From an uncultured Clostridium sp. (GTDB lineage: Bacteria > Bacillota > Clostridia > Peptostreptococcales > Peptostreptococcaceae), in NCBI GenBank assembly GCA_945871955.1, contig CAMBXR010000002.1:1-64000 (forward strand): a stretch of 64,000 nucleotides of DNA, given 5' to 3'. Below are positions 1 to 8,536 of the stretch, one piece after another. The position numbers were made by a program, and so were the translations under genes. Each line of letters begins with the position of its first letter. Position 1 is the stretch's first letter. The notes under the pieces are model-generated. The model worked only from the letters and a program-made list of their open reading frames with translations, was not told the origin of the DNA and ran no database searches.

Positions 1-1
1 A

Positions 2-1513
2 GAACAAACTATTGCTTCTTCTGTTGAAGATTATGTTTATGATGAAGTAATAGATGCTTTAATGAAACAAGGATACACTAAAGAAGAAGCTCAAAATATG
101 TACTATAATGGTGGTCTTAGAATTTATACTACTATAGATTCTGGTATGCAAGATAATTTAGAAAAACAATATGAAAATGATGATAATTTCCCTAATACCA
201 TAAAAGGTGAAGATGGTGTTGTTCAACCACAATCAGCAATGGTTATTCTAGATTATAGAACTGGTCAAATTAAATCTTTAATAGGTGGTAGATATGTTAA
301 AGGAAAAAGAACGCTTAATAGAGCAACAATTCCAGAACAACCTGGATCAACTCTAAAAGCTTTATCAGTTTATACGCCTGCTATAGATACATTAGAAACT
401 ACTCAATCAACTGCATTTAGTGATGTAAGAGGCGGTTATAAATTTGAGAAAAACAAAAAATGGAATCCAAAAACTACTACAGCTGGATTTGGTATGATGA
501 GTGCTCGTAAAGCATTCGCCATGTCTTCAAATACAATAGCTATAAAAGTTGCTGAAACTTTAGGTGATTCATATTCTGAATGTATAGATGTAATGATAGA
601 TTATCTTGATAATTTTGGTATAACTACATTAAAAGATAGTAAAACAGGAGATGAAACTAATAGTGATAGACAATTCTCTTCTTTAGTATTAGGTGGTATG
701 TCATATGGTGTATCTCCACTTGAAATGGCTGCTGCTTATGGTGCTTTAGCAAATGGAGGAAATTATATCGAGCCTACTGTATTTACAACTATAACTACTT
801 TTGATGGAAATATATTAGTAAAATCAAATCCACAAGAAAACAGAGTTGTTAGTGAATCAGTTGCTTATGTTATAACAGATATGCTTCAAGCCGTAGTTAA
901 AGAAGGAATTGGTAAAAATGCTTCTATAGGTGCTATGCCAGTTGCTGGTAAAACAGGTACTACAAATGATGCTTTAGATTGTTGGTTTGTAGGATACACT
1001 CCTTATTATGTTGGTGCAACATATATAGGTGACGATGCTGGTACATCAATTGCTAGAAGAAGTGTAGTTGGAACAAGTGGAACAGTTGCCAAGCTTTGGT
1101 CAAATGTTATGGCTCCAATACATGAAAACTTAACAGTAGCTGAATTTAAAAAACCTGATGGTGTTTACTTTACTAAGATAAATACTACAGATGGAGGAAC
1201 TTCATCTTATGGTGTAAGTGCTGCATTTATAGAAGGAACATATCCTTCACGTGCAAGTAGTTATCAAATAACTCCTCCTCAATATAATAATCAACCTGTA
1301 GATGAAGAACCAAGCACTGATGAAAGTGGAGATGGTGATACACCTCCTGAAAATGAAAATCCAGTGCAAGAAAGTCCAACACCACCTGATAATAACAATA
1401 ATAATTCAAATAATGAAAATAATAATACTATGGGTGGTGGAAATATTGAGTCTCCACCTAACGATACTCAGGTAGATAATACGACTGGAATCAGCCAAGA
1501 TTCTATTGAATAA
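2..1513 (+). CDS. Class A penicillin-binding protein, C-terminal part (5' end outside window)
   Basis: The frame is open from base 2 to the TAA at 1511-1513, so the gene starts before the window. The visible part is the transpeptidase half of a bifunctional peptidoglycan synthase (PBP1a type) acting outside the membrane. Counting from the Met at base 62, the three penicillin-binding motifs are present in order: STLK (residues 96-99, catalytic Ser), SSN (155-157) and KTGT (297-300). After about residue 400 the protein becomes a low-complexity tail rich in Asn, Pro, Glu, Asp and Gly, common in clostridial PBPs. The N-terminal anchor and glycosyltransferase domain are not in view. It converges with spoVAE and shares a bidirectional terminator with it. 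Confidence 0.93.
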   Translation, partial: EQTIASSVEDYVYDEVIDALMKQGYTKEEAQNMYYNGGLRIYTTIDSGMQDNLEKQYENDDNFPNTIKGEDGVVQPQSAMVILDYRTGQIKSLIGGRYVKGKRTLNRATIPEQPGSTLKALSVYTPAIDTLETTQSTAFSDVRGGYKFEKNKKWNPKTTTAGFGMMSARKAFAMSSNTIAIKVAETLGDSYSECIDVMIDYLDNFGITTLKDSKTGDETNSDRQFSSLVLGGMSYGVSPLEMAAAYGALANGGNYIEPTVFTTITTFDGNILVKSNPQENRVVSESVAYVITDMLQAVVKEGIGKNASIGAMPVAGKTGTTNDALDCWFVGYTPYYVGATYIGDDAGTSIARRSVVGTSGTVAKLWSNVMAPIHENLTVAEFKKPDGVYFTKINTTDGGTSSYGVSAAFIEGTYPSRASSYQITPPQYNNQPVDEEPSTDESGDGDTPPENENPVQESPTPPDNNNNNSNNENNNTMGGGNIESPPNDTQVDNTTGISQDSIE

Positions 1514-1520
1514 ATATAAT

Positions 1521-1562
1521 AAAAAAACTTCCTTATTAAAATAAAAATAAGGAAGTTTTTTT
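1521..1562. terminator. Bidirectional terminator between PBP gene and spoVAE
   Basis: A 17-bp A/T-flanked stem (arms 1521-1537 and 1546-1562) around CTTCC/GGAAG, with a short A-rich loop. It has T runs on both strands, so it can end both convergent transcripts. Confidence 0.85.
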
Positions 1563-1570
1563 ATTATATT

Positions 1571-1933
1571 TTAAGGTTTTGCCTTTGGGTTAAATATTAC
1601 AGATATTATATAACCAAAGAATATAGCTGCTGCTACTCCTCCAGCAGTAGCACTTATCCCTCCTGTAAATACACCTAATAAACCATCGGTTCCTATACCT
1701 TTTATAACTCCTTTTGCTAAGGAATATCCAAATCCTATAATAGGCACCGTAGCCCCAGCTTGACCAAATTTAACTAAAGGTTCATACACCCCTAAAAATG
1801 TTAATGCAGCCCCTAAGCTTACATAAGTAACCATAACATAAGGTGTCTGCATTTTAAAATAATCCATCATTACTTGAGCTATTAAACATATTAATCCACC
1901 AACTATAAAAACTTTTATATAATCCAATAACAT
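1571..1933 (-). CDS. spoVAE: Stage V sporulation protein AE (SpoVAE type)
   Basis: A 120-residue, very hydrophobic protein with about four membrane segments, including the GGLICLIAQ start and Gly-rich GFGYSLAKG features shared with SpoVAC. SpoVA proteins form the inner-forespore-membrane channel that loads dipicolinic acid into spores and releases it on germination. Start ATG follows AATAGGAGGTG. It is the last gene of spoVAC-spoVAD-spoVAE, 12 bases after spoVAD, and is normally transcribed in the forespore. Identification rests on size, hydrophobicity and operon position. Confidence 0.92.
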   Translation of the reverse strand: MLLDYIKVFIVGGLICLIAQVMMDYFKMQTPYVMVTYVSLGAALTFLGVYEPLVKFGQAGATVPIIGFGYSLAKGVIKGIGTDGLLGVFTGGISATAGGVAAAIFFGYIISVIFNPKAKP

Positions 1934-1945
1934 TTTTTACACCTC

Positions 1946-2959
1946 CTATTCATTTACTATTACTACAGCATGAGCTACAGATGGTATAGTTTGTTTTTGA
2001 AGAGTGCTTGTTGGGGATAGTAAAGCTCCTGTTGATATTAACATAACTTTATTAAATTCTTTTTTTATTAATTTATCATAAATATACGAAGAAAAGACTA
2101 CCGCTGAACATCCACATCCACTACCGCCACAATGAACATCTTGCTCTTCTAAGTCAAAAATTTCTAAACCACAGTCTGTATAAACTTTAGATATGTCTAG
2201 ATTCATTTCTTTTAGTAAATCTATAACTATATCTTTACCTAATTTACCTAAATCACCTGTGGCTATAATATCAAAACTGTTTGGATCATCCTTCGTATCT
2301 TGGAAATATGAATAAATAGTATCAATAGCAGCCGGAGCCATGGCTGCTCCCATATTATTACTATCATCTATTCCTTTATCAATTACCTTGCCCGGAACAA
2401 TATATTTCACTTTTGGACCTTCACCATCTTTTGCTAATAATACACCTCCTGCTCCTGTTACTGTCCACTGAGCTGTCATAGGCTTTTGATTTCCAAGTTC
2501 TAGTGGAAATCTAAATTGTCTCTCTGCTGTACAGTAATGGCTAGATGCACCACATAAAACATATCTTGCATATTCTCCATCTATAGCCATTGAACCTAAA
2601 CACAAACCTTCTGTCATGGTAGAACAAGCACCGTATATTCCAAAGAATGGTACTCCAAGTTCTCTAGCAGCAAATGATGCAGGAAATAGTTGATTTATCA
2701 AATCTCCTCCAAATAAAAGATCCACATCTTCCAATGTTTTATTTACCTTTTTTACATTCATCTCCATTACAGTCTGTACCATTTTACTTTCCGCTAGTTC
2801 CCATGTTTTTTCTCCATATAAATCGTTAGATAAAACCATATCAAATTTATCCTTTAAAGGTCCTTGTCCCTCTTTAGGTCCTACTACAGAAGATGCTGCA
2901 ATAATAGTAGGCATATTATTTAATTTTATTGTTCTTTTTCCTATTCTTTTTTGAGTCAT
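1946..2959 (-). CDS. spoVAD: Stage V sporulation protein AD (SpoVAD)
   Basis: A 337-residue protein of the thiolase-fold SpoVAD family. In Bacillus, SpoVAD binds dipicolinic acid and works with SpoVAC and SpoVAE in dipicolinate uptake into the forespore. The sequence shows the family's Gly-rich GACSTM segment and a HCGGSGCGCSA motif near residue 276. Start ATG follows AAGGATG. It sits between spoVAC and spoVAE in the minimal clostridial three-gene spoVA operon; Bacillus has additional spoVA genes that are absent here. Confidence 0.95.
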   Translation of the reverse strand: MTQKRIGKRTIKLNNMPTIIAASSVVGPKEGQGPLKDKFDMVLSNDLYGEKTWELAESKMVQTVMEMNVKKVNKTLEDVDLLFGGDLINQLFPASFAARELGVPFFGIYGACSTMTEGLCLGSMAIDGEYARYVLCGASSHYCTAERQFRFPLELGNQKPMTAQWTVTGAGGVLLAKDGEGPKVKYIVPGKVIDKGIDDSNNMGAAMAPAAIDTIYSYFQDTKDDPNSFDIIATGDLGKLGKDIVIDLLKEMNLDISKVYTDCGLEIFDLEEQDVHCGGSGCGCSAVVFSSYIYDKLIKKEFNKVMLISTGALLSPTSTLQKQTIPSVAHAVVIVNE

Positions 2960-2993
2960 TATTTCACATCCTTAGTTATTTATTTCTCAGTTA

Positions 2994-3452
2994 TTAAAAA
3001 ATTAATTTAATGATGTAATATATTAATCCACATATTATGGATGATGAAACTCCATATACTAATACAGGTCCTGCTATTTTAAATAAATTAGCACCTACAC
3101 CCATTACATATCCTTCTTTTTTAAATTCCATGGCAGGAGATACTATAGAGTTCGCAAAACCTGTTATAGGAATAATTGACCCTGCACCAGCAAATTTTCC
3201 TATAAGGTCATATACTCCAAATCCTGTAAGAATTGCTCCTAAAAAAATCAATGTCATTGATGTGGCGGAAGATGCATCAAGTTTATCTAGATTAATTACA
3301 TTCATATAAAAATCATTAATACCTTGACCTATACAACAAATTAGTCCTCCAACTAAAAAAGCCATAATATAATTTTTTAAATAAGTTGGCTTAGGACTTT
3401 TTTGTTCAACATATTTTTTGTATTCATTTTTATCCTGTTTCATAACAGACAT
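2994..3452 (-). CDS. spoVAC: Stage V sporulation protein AC (SpoVAC)
   Basis: A 152-residue membrane protein homologous to SpoVAE over its hydrophobic core (GGLICCIGQGI, then GFANSIVSP). SpoVAC is regarded as the mechanosensitive pore component of the dipicolinate channel. I chose ATG 3452: GGAGG lies 8 bases upstream, whereas the longer frame would begin at a TTG inside that ribosome binding site. It is the first gene of spoVACDE and lies beyond the sigF terminator, so it should have its own (expected forespore sigma) promoter in 3453-3607. I could not pick a convincing one there. Confidence 0.93.
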   Translation of the reverse strand: MSVMKQDKNEYKKYVEQKSPKPTYLKNYIMAFLVGGLICCIGQGINDFYMNVINLDKLDASSATSMTLIFLGAILTGFGVYDLIGKFAGAGSIIPITGFANSIVSPAMEFKKEGYVMGVGANLFKIAGPVLVYGVSSSIICGLIYYIIKLIF

Positions 3453-3607
3453 ATACATTACCTCCAAATATAAGAAATAATTAATTACAATATATACTTA
3501 TTATTTGAAAAAAAATAAAAATTAAACCATATATCTTCCAATACATTATAAATGAATAATTACATAAAAATTTCAATTAACTCTTTGATAGTAGTTAGAA
3601 ACTAAAA

Positions 3608-3637
3608 AAAGTTCATTTGATTTCTCAAAAGAACTTT
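3608..3637 (-). terminator. Terminator of the spoIIA operon
   Basis: Arms AAAGTTC and GAACTTT enclose an inner TTTGA-GAAA-TCAAA hairpin, followed on the minus strand by seven T. It separates sigF from spoVAC. Confidence 0.85.
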
Positions 3638-3649
3638 ATAATATTTAAA

Positions 3650-4414
3650 TTAACTTATATAAGATTTTAACTTTAATAGTACTTTTTTTTCTATTCTTGA
3701 TACTTGTACTTGAGAAATTTTAAGAATTTCTCCAATTTCACTTTGTGTTTTATCCTCAAAATATCTAAGCATAATAATTTGTCTTTCTCTTTTTTCTAAC
3801 TTGCCTAGTACTTCTTTTAAAAGTATATTATCTATTACTTTTTCTTCTTCATTTTCTTCTTTTAGACTAATTTTATCCATTAAACATATTGGAGAACCTT
3901 CTTCTTCATGAATTACTCCATGTAAATATTCTACTGAGAAATTTGCCTCTATTGCCATTACTAAATCTTCTTTTTCTACACCTAAAGCTTCTGCAATTTC
4001 CTCAACTGTAGGTTCTCTTCCTAGTTTTTTTGTTAAGATTTCTCCTTGTGATTTTGCTTTTATTGCCAATTGTTTAAGAGATCTCGATACTTTTACCATT
4101 CCATCGTCTCTTAAATATCTTTTTATTTCACCAAGAATCATAGGTACGGCATACGTAGAAAACTTTACATTAAAAGATGGATCAAACTTATATATTGCTT
4201 TTATTAATCCTATAGAGCCTAATTGAAATAAATCATCTCTTTCGTATCCTATATTAGCAAATTTAGATACTACACTTCTGACCAATCCTAAGTTGTTTGA
4301 TATGAGCACTTCCTTAGCCTTTTCATCACCTCTTTGAGCTTTTGCCAATAATTCTAAGGTTTCTTCATGACTAAGTAAGTGTCTTTTTTCTTCTTTTTTA
4401 GCAACTACACTCAT
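3650..4414 (-). CDS. sigF: Forespore sigma factor sigma-F
   Basis: A 254-residue sigma-70 family protein. It has a region 2 core (DDLFQLGSIGLIKAIYKFD, then FSTYA and GEIKRYLRDD) and a region 4 helix-turn-helix (TQSEIGEILKISQVQVSRIEKK). It directs the first compartment-specific transcription in the forespore and is held inactive by SpoIIAB. Start ATG 4414 follows AGGAGG by 7 bases; the longer frame starts with a TTG that offers no better site. Third gene of spoIIAA-spoIIAB-sigF. Confidence 0.97.
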   Translation of the reverse strand: MSVVAKKEEKRHLLSHEETLELLAKAQRGDEKAKEVLISNNLGLVRSVVSKFANIGYERDDLFQLGSIGLIKAIYKFDPSFNVKFSTYAVPMILGEIKRYLRDDGMVKVSRSLKQLAIKAKSQGEILTKKLGREPTVEEIAEALGVEKEDLVMAIEANFSVEYLHGVIHEEEGSPICLMDKISLKEENEEEKVIDNILLKEVLGKLEKRERQIIMLRYFEDKTQSEIGEILKISQVQVSRIEKKVLLKLKSYIS

Positions 4415-4440
4415 ATTCAAACCTCTATTCTTTTTCGACT

Positions 4441-4869
4441 TTATTTAGGTAATTCTATAGTTTTAGTCATTACTACCTTAGTTCCTTCGCCCTTTATAGA
4501 AACCACATCTAAACTATCCATAAAATTTTCCATAAAAGAAAATCCCATTCCAGATCTTTCTAACTCGGGTTTAGATGTATACATAGGTTGCATTGCTTGT
4601 TCCACATTTTCTATGCCATTTCCTCTATCTTCTATTACTACCTTTATTGTTCTATCTTCTATTTCACATCTTAAATAAACAAATTTAGATTCATCTTCAT
4701 CATATCCATGTATAATTGAGTTGGTTACAGCTTCTGATACTGCCATTTTTATATCAGATAATTCATCTAATGTAGGATCTAATTTTGCTGCAAAAGATGC
4801 AACAATTACCCTAGATAAACTTTCATTTTCGGATTTTGCTGAAAATTTAACCTCTAAAATATTACTCAT
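4441..4869 (-). CDS. spoIIAB: Anti-sigma-F factor and serine kinase SpoIIAB
   Basis: A 142-residue GHKL ATPase/kinase. The N box ([12 protein letters not shown]) and the G1/G2 motifs (EDRGNGI, then [10 protein letters not shown]) are visible. SpoIIAB binds sigma-F and also phosphorylates SpoIIAA, so dephosphorylated SpoIIAA releases sigma-F only in the forespore. It follows spoIIAA by 21 bases and precedes sigF by 26. The ribosome binding site is GGGGGAAC. Confidence 0.97.
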   Translation of the reverse strand: MSNILEVKFSAKSENESLSRVIVASFAAKLDPTLDELSDIKMAVSEAVTNSIIHGYDEDESKFVYLRCEIEDRTIKVVIEDRGNGIENVEQAMQPMYTSKPELERSGMGFSFMENFMDSLDVVSIKGEGTKVVMTKTIELPK

Positions 4870-4890
4870 TATAAAAGTTCCCCCTTTTAA

Positions 4891-5223
4891 TTAAGAATTT
4901 ATTGCATCCTCAAAAGAATCATAAATATTTATAATTTTATTCATTCCAGATAAGTTAAATAACTTCTTCAATCTAGAATTCATATTAATAGCAGATACCC
5001 TACCTCCATGGCTTACTATTTTTTTATATCTTCCTATTATTACTCCAATTCCAGAAGAATCCATAAAATTTACATATTGAAAGTCAAATATTAAATAATC
5101 TATCTGCTTTTTCATTAAAATTTCATCTACTTCCATTCTTACGTTTCTCGCTACATGATGATCCAACTCTGTAGATAAAATTTCAACTAATAAGGTTTTA
5201 TCTTCAAGATAGCATTTAACCAT
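4891..5223 (-). CDS. spoIIAA: Anti-anti-sigma factor SpoIIAA
   Basis: A 110-residue STAS-domain protein. The phosphorylated serine lies in the conserved MDSSGIG motif (Ser56/Ser57). In its unphosphorylated form it displaces sigma-F from SpoIIAB. First gene of the operon; the start ATG is preceded by AAGGGGGAG. Upstream is a candidate sigma-H promoter, as expected for spoIIA. Confidence 0.97.
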   Translation of the reverse strand: MVKCYLEDKTLLVEILSTELDHHVARNVRMEVDEILMKKQIDYLIFDFQYVNFMDSSGIGVIIGRYKKIVSHGGRVSAINMNSRLKKLFNLSGMNKIINIYDSFEDAINS

Positions 5224-5260
5224 ATCTTCTCCCCCTTATACAAAGATTTACATCTAATCT

Positions 5261-5286
5261 ATTCTAGTAAAGTCTTTTTGTATCCT
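5261..5286 (-). promoter_or_regulatory. Candidate sigma-H promoter of spoIIA operon
   Basis: On the minus strand AGGATA (5286-5281) lies 16 bases before GAAT (5264-5261), matching the AGGA...GAAT pattern of sigma-H promoters. It is 38 bases before the spoIIAA start. Spo0A boxes were not recognised. Confidence 0.5.
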
Positions 5287-5420
5287 TCAATGAAATTTAA
5301 CTAGTTTTGTTATATTATGTATATAAATAATACTCAAAAACTAAAACAACCTATTATTACCTATATATTAATCATTTCCATAATTTACTTGTTATATTCT
5401 TATTATTTTCATTTTTAGAT

Positions 5421-5619
5421 ACAAAAAAGTGCCTAAAAAGTATTGATATATTTTTAGACACTTAGTACTTGCATTCAAGCCATTAAATTTTATTTGATAG
5501 ACTCCTTCTCCAATCCTAGCCATTATGGTTTTGGTATGAATTATTTTGCAATCATTTTACCCTATCTAAATTCGCGGTGATTGCTCCGCTACACACTATA
5601 TCCTGATTATGTCATTATT
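5421..5619 (-). ncRNA. Candidate small RNA downstream of folT
   Basis: This stretch has no open frame but contains locally GC-rich, hairpin-forming sequence (GCGG...CCGC at about 5573-5588; CTTG-AATG-CAAG; GATAG...CTATC). It ends in a strong minus-strand terminator. A promoter-like pair lies upstream: TTTACT (5655-5650), 18 bases, TAAAAT (5631-5626). The predicted RNA is about 200 nt. It could equally be the 3' untranslated part of the folT message or a decayed gene, since short peptide fragments can be read. No known RNA family was recognised. Confidence 0.35.
5427..5463 (-). terminator. Terminator downstream of folT / candidate small RNA
   Basis: Stem AAGTGTCTAAAAA / TTTTTAGGCACTT with one mismatch, followed on the minus strand by TTTTTTG. 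It is about 260 bases beyond the folT stop. Confidence 0.75.
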
Positions 5620-5723
5620 TAATAAATTTTAGCAGTTATATAATTTTTAAGTAAATTATCTACTCTATTTATTATTAATTTATTTGATATAATTAATTAT
5701 TGAATTATTTACAAATTAAAAAA

Positions 5724-6239
5724 TTAAGCTTGTGATACTTTCGTAAACCTTATTATAACTTTATTCCATATAATTCCTATTATAACTGACTGTACTGGTA
5801 TCATAAGAGCTGCTTTCATTATACGAGTTGAAAGTAATGCTAAATATCCTTTACCCATTAATATAGATAACCAACATGTATCTAATCCTAAGTTTAAAAC
5901 AAGGCAAACAGTTAAAACTGCTCCTATTATTCTTGCCCACGTTTTTGGTTTATTGTATAAGAATACACCATAAACTACACCTGTTAAAAATGCTGTTAAT
6001 GTGAAACCTGGGAAAAATGATCCTGTTGGAAATAACATCATCCCTAAAATATCTCCTATTGCATATGATATACCTGCACTTAATGGTCCATACATCATTC
6101 CTATTATAGCAATTGGTAAAAACCCAAATCCTATTCTAACTATTGGTGTATTTATAGAACAGAATCTTGTTAAAATAACTTCTATTGCTATTAACAAACT
6201 GATTTGTATTAATTTTTTTACATCAAATTTTTTATCCAT
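5724..6239 (-). CDS. folT: ECF transporter S component, folate type (FolT)
   Basis: A 171-residue integral membrane protein with about six helices. It resembles FolT, the folate-binding subunit of energy-coupling-factor transporters (LTRFCSINTPIVRIGFGFLPIAIIG near the N terminus, then an SYAIGDILG segment). The shared EcfA/EcfA'/EcfT motor is not encoded nearby, as is usual for group II ECF systems. Folate import suits a genome with a tetrahydrofolate-dependent C1 pathway at 45-50 kb. Start ATG follows AGGAGG. Another S-component specificity cannot be excluded by eye. Confidence 0.82.
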   Translation of the reverse strand: MDKKFDVKKLIQISLLIAIEVILTRFCSINTPIVRIGFGFLPIAIIGMMYGPLSAGISYAIGDILGMMLFPTGSFFPGFTLTAFLTGVVYGVFLYNKPKTWARIIGAVLTVCLVLNLGLDTCWLSILMGKGYLALLSTRIMKAALMIPVQSVIIGIIWNKVIIRFTKVSQA

Positions 6240-6244
6240 AAATT

Positions 6245-6293
6245 TCCTCCTATTCTGGCTAGTTACATAAGTAATCCATGTGCATGGAGGTAC
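6245..6293 (-). promoter_or_regulatory. folT leader with possible anti-Shine-Dalgarno pairing
   Basis: On the minus strand TACCTCC (6293-6287) can pair with the AGGAGGA ribosome binding site (around 6250-6245). A small hairpin (GG.TTAC-TTAT-GTAA..CC) lies between them. This would allow translational control, but I do not recognise a known folate riboswitch. Confidence 0.3.
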
Positions 6294-6689
6294 AAAAATG
6301 ATAATTATTTAACTGAATATACTGCTATTTATCATTAATTTAATATAGTCTATCTTTTCAATTTAAATAACCCTTTAATTTAAACAAATATAAATATGTT
6401 ATATTTGCTTAAAACAAAAATAAAATAAATTAGCTAATTTAATTGCCATAATTTTATGCTTTTTTTATAATGTCTTTGGAATTGCATTTAATAAGGATTT
6501 GATTTATTCTAAAAATGCTATTATCCTAGTGTCATTTAAAAGAACATACTAAGTATGAAAAATAGATAAGTTTATTATTATGGTAATTATATTAACATTT
6601 TATATAAATTATATCACAAATATATCTTATTTGTATTGTCAAATAGAGTCATACTAATTAAGTAATTTCCTTCAATTCCTTAAAATAAA
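6294..6689. other. AT-rich intergenic region, no gene seen
   Basis: About 400 bases with no supportable open frame. It should hold the folT promoter. A small palindrome CATAC-TAA-GTATG lies at 6545-6557; its role is unknown. Confidence 0.5.
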
Positions 6690-6725
6690 AAAAGTAACTT
6701 AATTAAATTTAATCAAGTTACTTTT
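6690..6725 (-). terminator. Terminator of the DEAD-box helicase gene
   Basis: An 11-bp stem (AAAAGTAACTT / AAGTTACTTTT) directly after the helicase stop, followed by a T-rich tail on the minus strand. Confidence 0.85.
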
Positions 6726-6730
6726 CTGTA

Positions 6731-8365
6731 TTATTTTCTTCTTGTATTAGCTTTTTCTATATTAATTTTATTACCTTTTATTCTAATATTTTTCATTCTA
6801 TCTAAAACTCTTTTAGCATTTTCTTTTGGAACTTCTACAAATGTATATTTATCATATATATCTACTGTTCCAACTAATTTACCTGGTATTCCAGCTTCTC
6901 CAGCTATAGCTCCAACTATGTCTTTAGCTTGTATTCTTTGATTTTTACCAACATTGATAAATAATCTTACCATACCAGCTTCAGCATTTTTTCCACGCTT
7001 TCTGTCTCTACGTCCTTTTCTTGAAGACTCTTCTTTATAGCTTGATTTTTCTTCTATGATTTCTTCTTTTTCTTCATCACCTAATGCAAGTTTAACAAGA
7101 GCTGCAGCAATTTCAATTGCTTCTAATCCTTCTTCTTCACAAAGATTTTCTATCCATTGAGTTTGTTTTGATAAATTACTATCTTTTATAGTTTCTTTAA
7201 CTTGTTTAAAGAATGCACTTACTTTCTTTTCTTCAACGTCAGCTATTGTTGGTATATCATGTCTAACTAATTTACATTTAGTGTATCTTTCTATATCTTT
7301 CATTTTTCTTATTTCTTTTCCAAATACAAATGAGAAGGATATACCTTGTCTACCTGCACGACCAGTTCTACCTATTCTATGAACATAATATTCTTCATCT
7401 TGTGGTAAATCATAGTTAAATACCATCTCTACATCATCAACATCTATACCTCTAGCTGCAACATCTGTAGCAACAAGTATGTCTATAGTTCCTTGTCTGA
7501 ACTTATCCATTACTATATCTCTTTGTGTTTGTTTTAAATCCCCATGAAGAGCATCTGCAAAGTATCCTCTTGCTTGTAATTCACTAACTAATTCATCAGA
7601 ACCTCTTTTTGTATTACAGAATACTACTGATAATTTTGGATTATATACATCTATTAATCTACATAATACTTCTAATTTATTAGCTCTTCTTGTTTCTATA
7701 TAGTATTGTTTTATATTTGGTACAGTTAATTCTTTTCTTACTATTTTTATTAACTCAGGATTATCTTGATATTTTTTAGTTAATTCTAATATTTCTTTTG
7801 ACATAGTTGCTGAGAAGAAAGTTGTTTGTCTTTCAGCTGGTGTTTGCTCAAGTATTAACTCTATATCTTCTCTGAATCCCATATCTAACATTTCGTCCGC
7901 TTCGTCAAGAACTAACATTTTTACTTCGTCCATTTTTAAAGTTCTACGATTAATATGATCTATAACACGTCCTGGTGTTCCTATAACAACTTGTACTCCG
8001 CTCTTTAACGATTTTATTTGTCTATCTATCGGTTGTCCACCGTATACTGGAAGTGTTTTTATTCCACTTTTATATTTTCCTAATTTTCTCATTTCACTAG
8101 AAACTTGTATTGCAAGCTCTCTTGTAGGACATAATACTACTGCTTGTACACATTTTTTATTAGGATCTACCATTTCTAAAACTGGTATAGAAAACGCTGC
8201 TGTTTTACCAGTTCCTGTTTGTGCTTGACCTATAACATCTTTCCCTGTTAAGATTACTGGTATCGATTGAGCTTGTATCGGAGATGGCTCTTCAAATCCT
8301 AATTCCGCTACTGATCTCTTTATCTCATCACTTATTGGTAAATCTTCAAATTTTACTATATTCAT
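6731..8365 (-). CDS. DEAD-box ATP-dependent RNA helicase with C-terminal DbpA-like RNA-binding domain
   Basis: A 544-residue RNA helicase. Motifs in order: the PIQ of the Q motif, AQTGTGKT (48-55), PTRELA (80-85), TPGRV, DEAD (153-156), SAT (184-186), ARGID and HRIGRTGR. A Glu/Lys/Arg-rich linker follows at about 425-465. The last ~75 residues (from MVRLFINVGKN) match the DbpA/CsdA-type RNA-binding domain. Such enzymes unwind RNA in ribosome assembly and cold adaptation. It is monocistronic, with its own terminator. DeaD/CsdA and CshA names are both used for such proteins, so no symbol is given. Confidence 0.95.
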   Translation of the reverse strand: MNIVKFEDLPISDEIKRSVAELGFEEPSPIQAQSIPVILTGKDVIGQAQTGTGKTAAFSIPVLEMVDPNKKCVQAVVLCPTRELAIQVSSEMRKLGKYKSGIKTLPVYGGQPIDRQIKSLKSGVQVVIGTPGRVIDHINRRTLKMDEVKMLVLDEADEMLDMGFREDIELILEQTPAERQTTFFSATMSKEILELTKKYQDNPELIKIVRKELTVPNIKQYYIETRRANKLEVLCRLIDVYNPKLSVVFCNTKRGSDELVSELQARGYFADALHGDLKQTQRDIVMDKFRQGTIDILVATDVAARGIDVDDVEMVFNYDLPQDEEYYVHRIGRTGRAGRQGISFSFVFGKEIRKMKDIERYTKCKLVRHDIPTIADVEEKKVSAFFKQVKETIKDSNLSKQTQWIENLCEEEGLEAIEIAAALVKLALGDEEKEEIIEEKSSYKEESSRKGRRDRKRGKNAEAGMVRLFINVGKNQRIQAKDIVGAIAGEAGIPGKLVGTVDIYDKYTFVEVPKENAKRVLDRMKNIRIKGNKINIEKANTRRK

Positions 8366-8460
8366 AAATTATTTATTTCCTTTCCGTTATCATAGATATT
8401 AACTTTTCTATTATATATTTTATTTCAATATTATGCAATTATATTTTTACCTAAAAAAAA

Positions 8461-8508
8461 GGTCCTATTCAGTTAATAGCTTATTTTCACAATTACCTAA
8501 ATAAAACC
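8461..8508 (-). terminator. Terminator of the CaCA antiporter gene
   Basis: A 12-bp stem with G-U pairs (arms 8461-8472 and 8497-8508), followed on the minus strand by eight T. Confidence 0.7.
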
Positions 8509-8536
8509 CTATATAAATATGTATATATTTTTTATT

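Noticed and set aside
6240..6730. Canonical tetrahydrofolate riboswitch ahead of folT
   Set aside because: Looked for its conserved GC-rich segments; none found in this AT-rich leader, only a possible anti-Shine-Dalgarno pairing.
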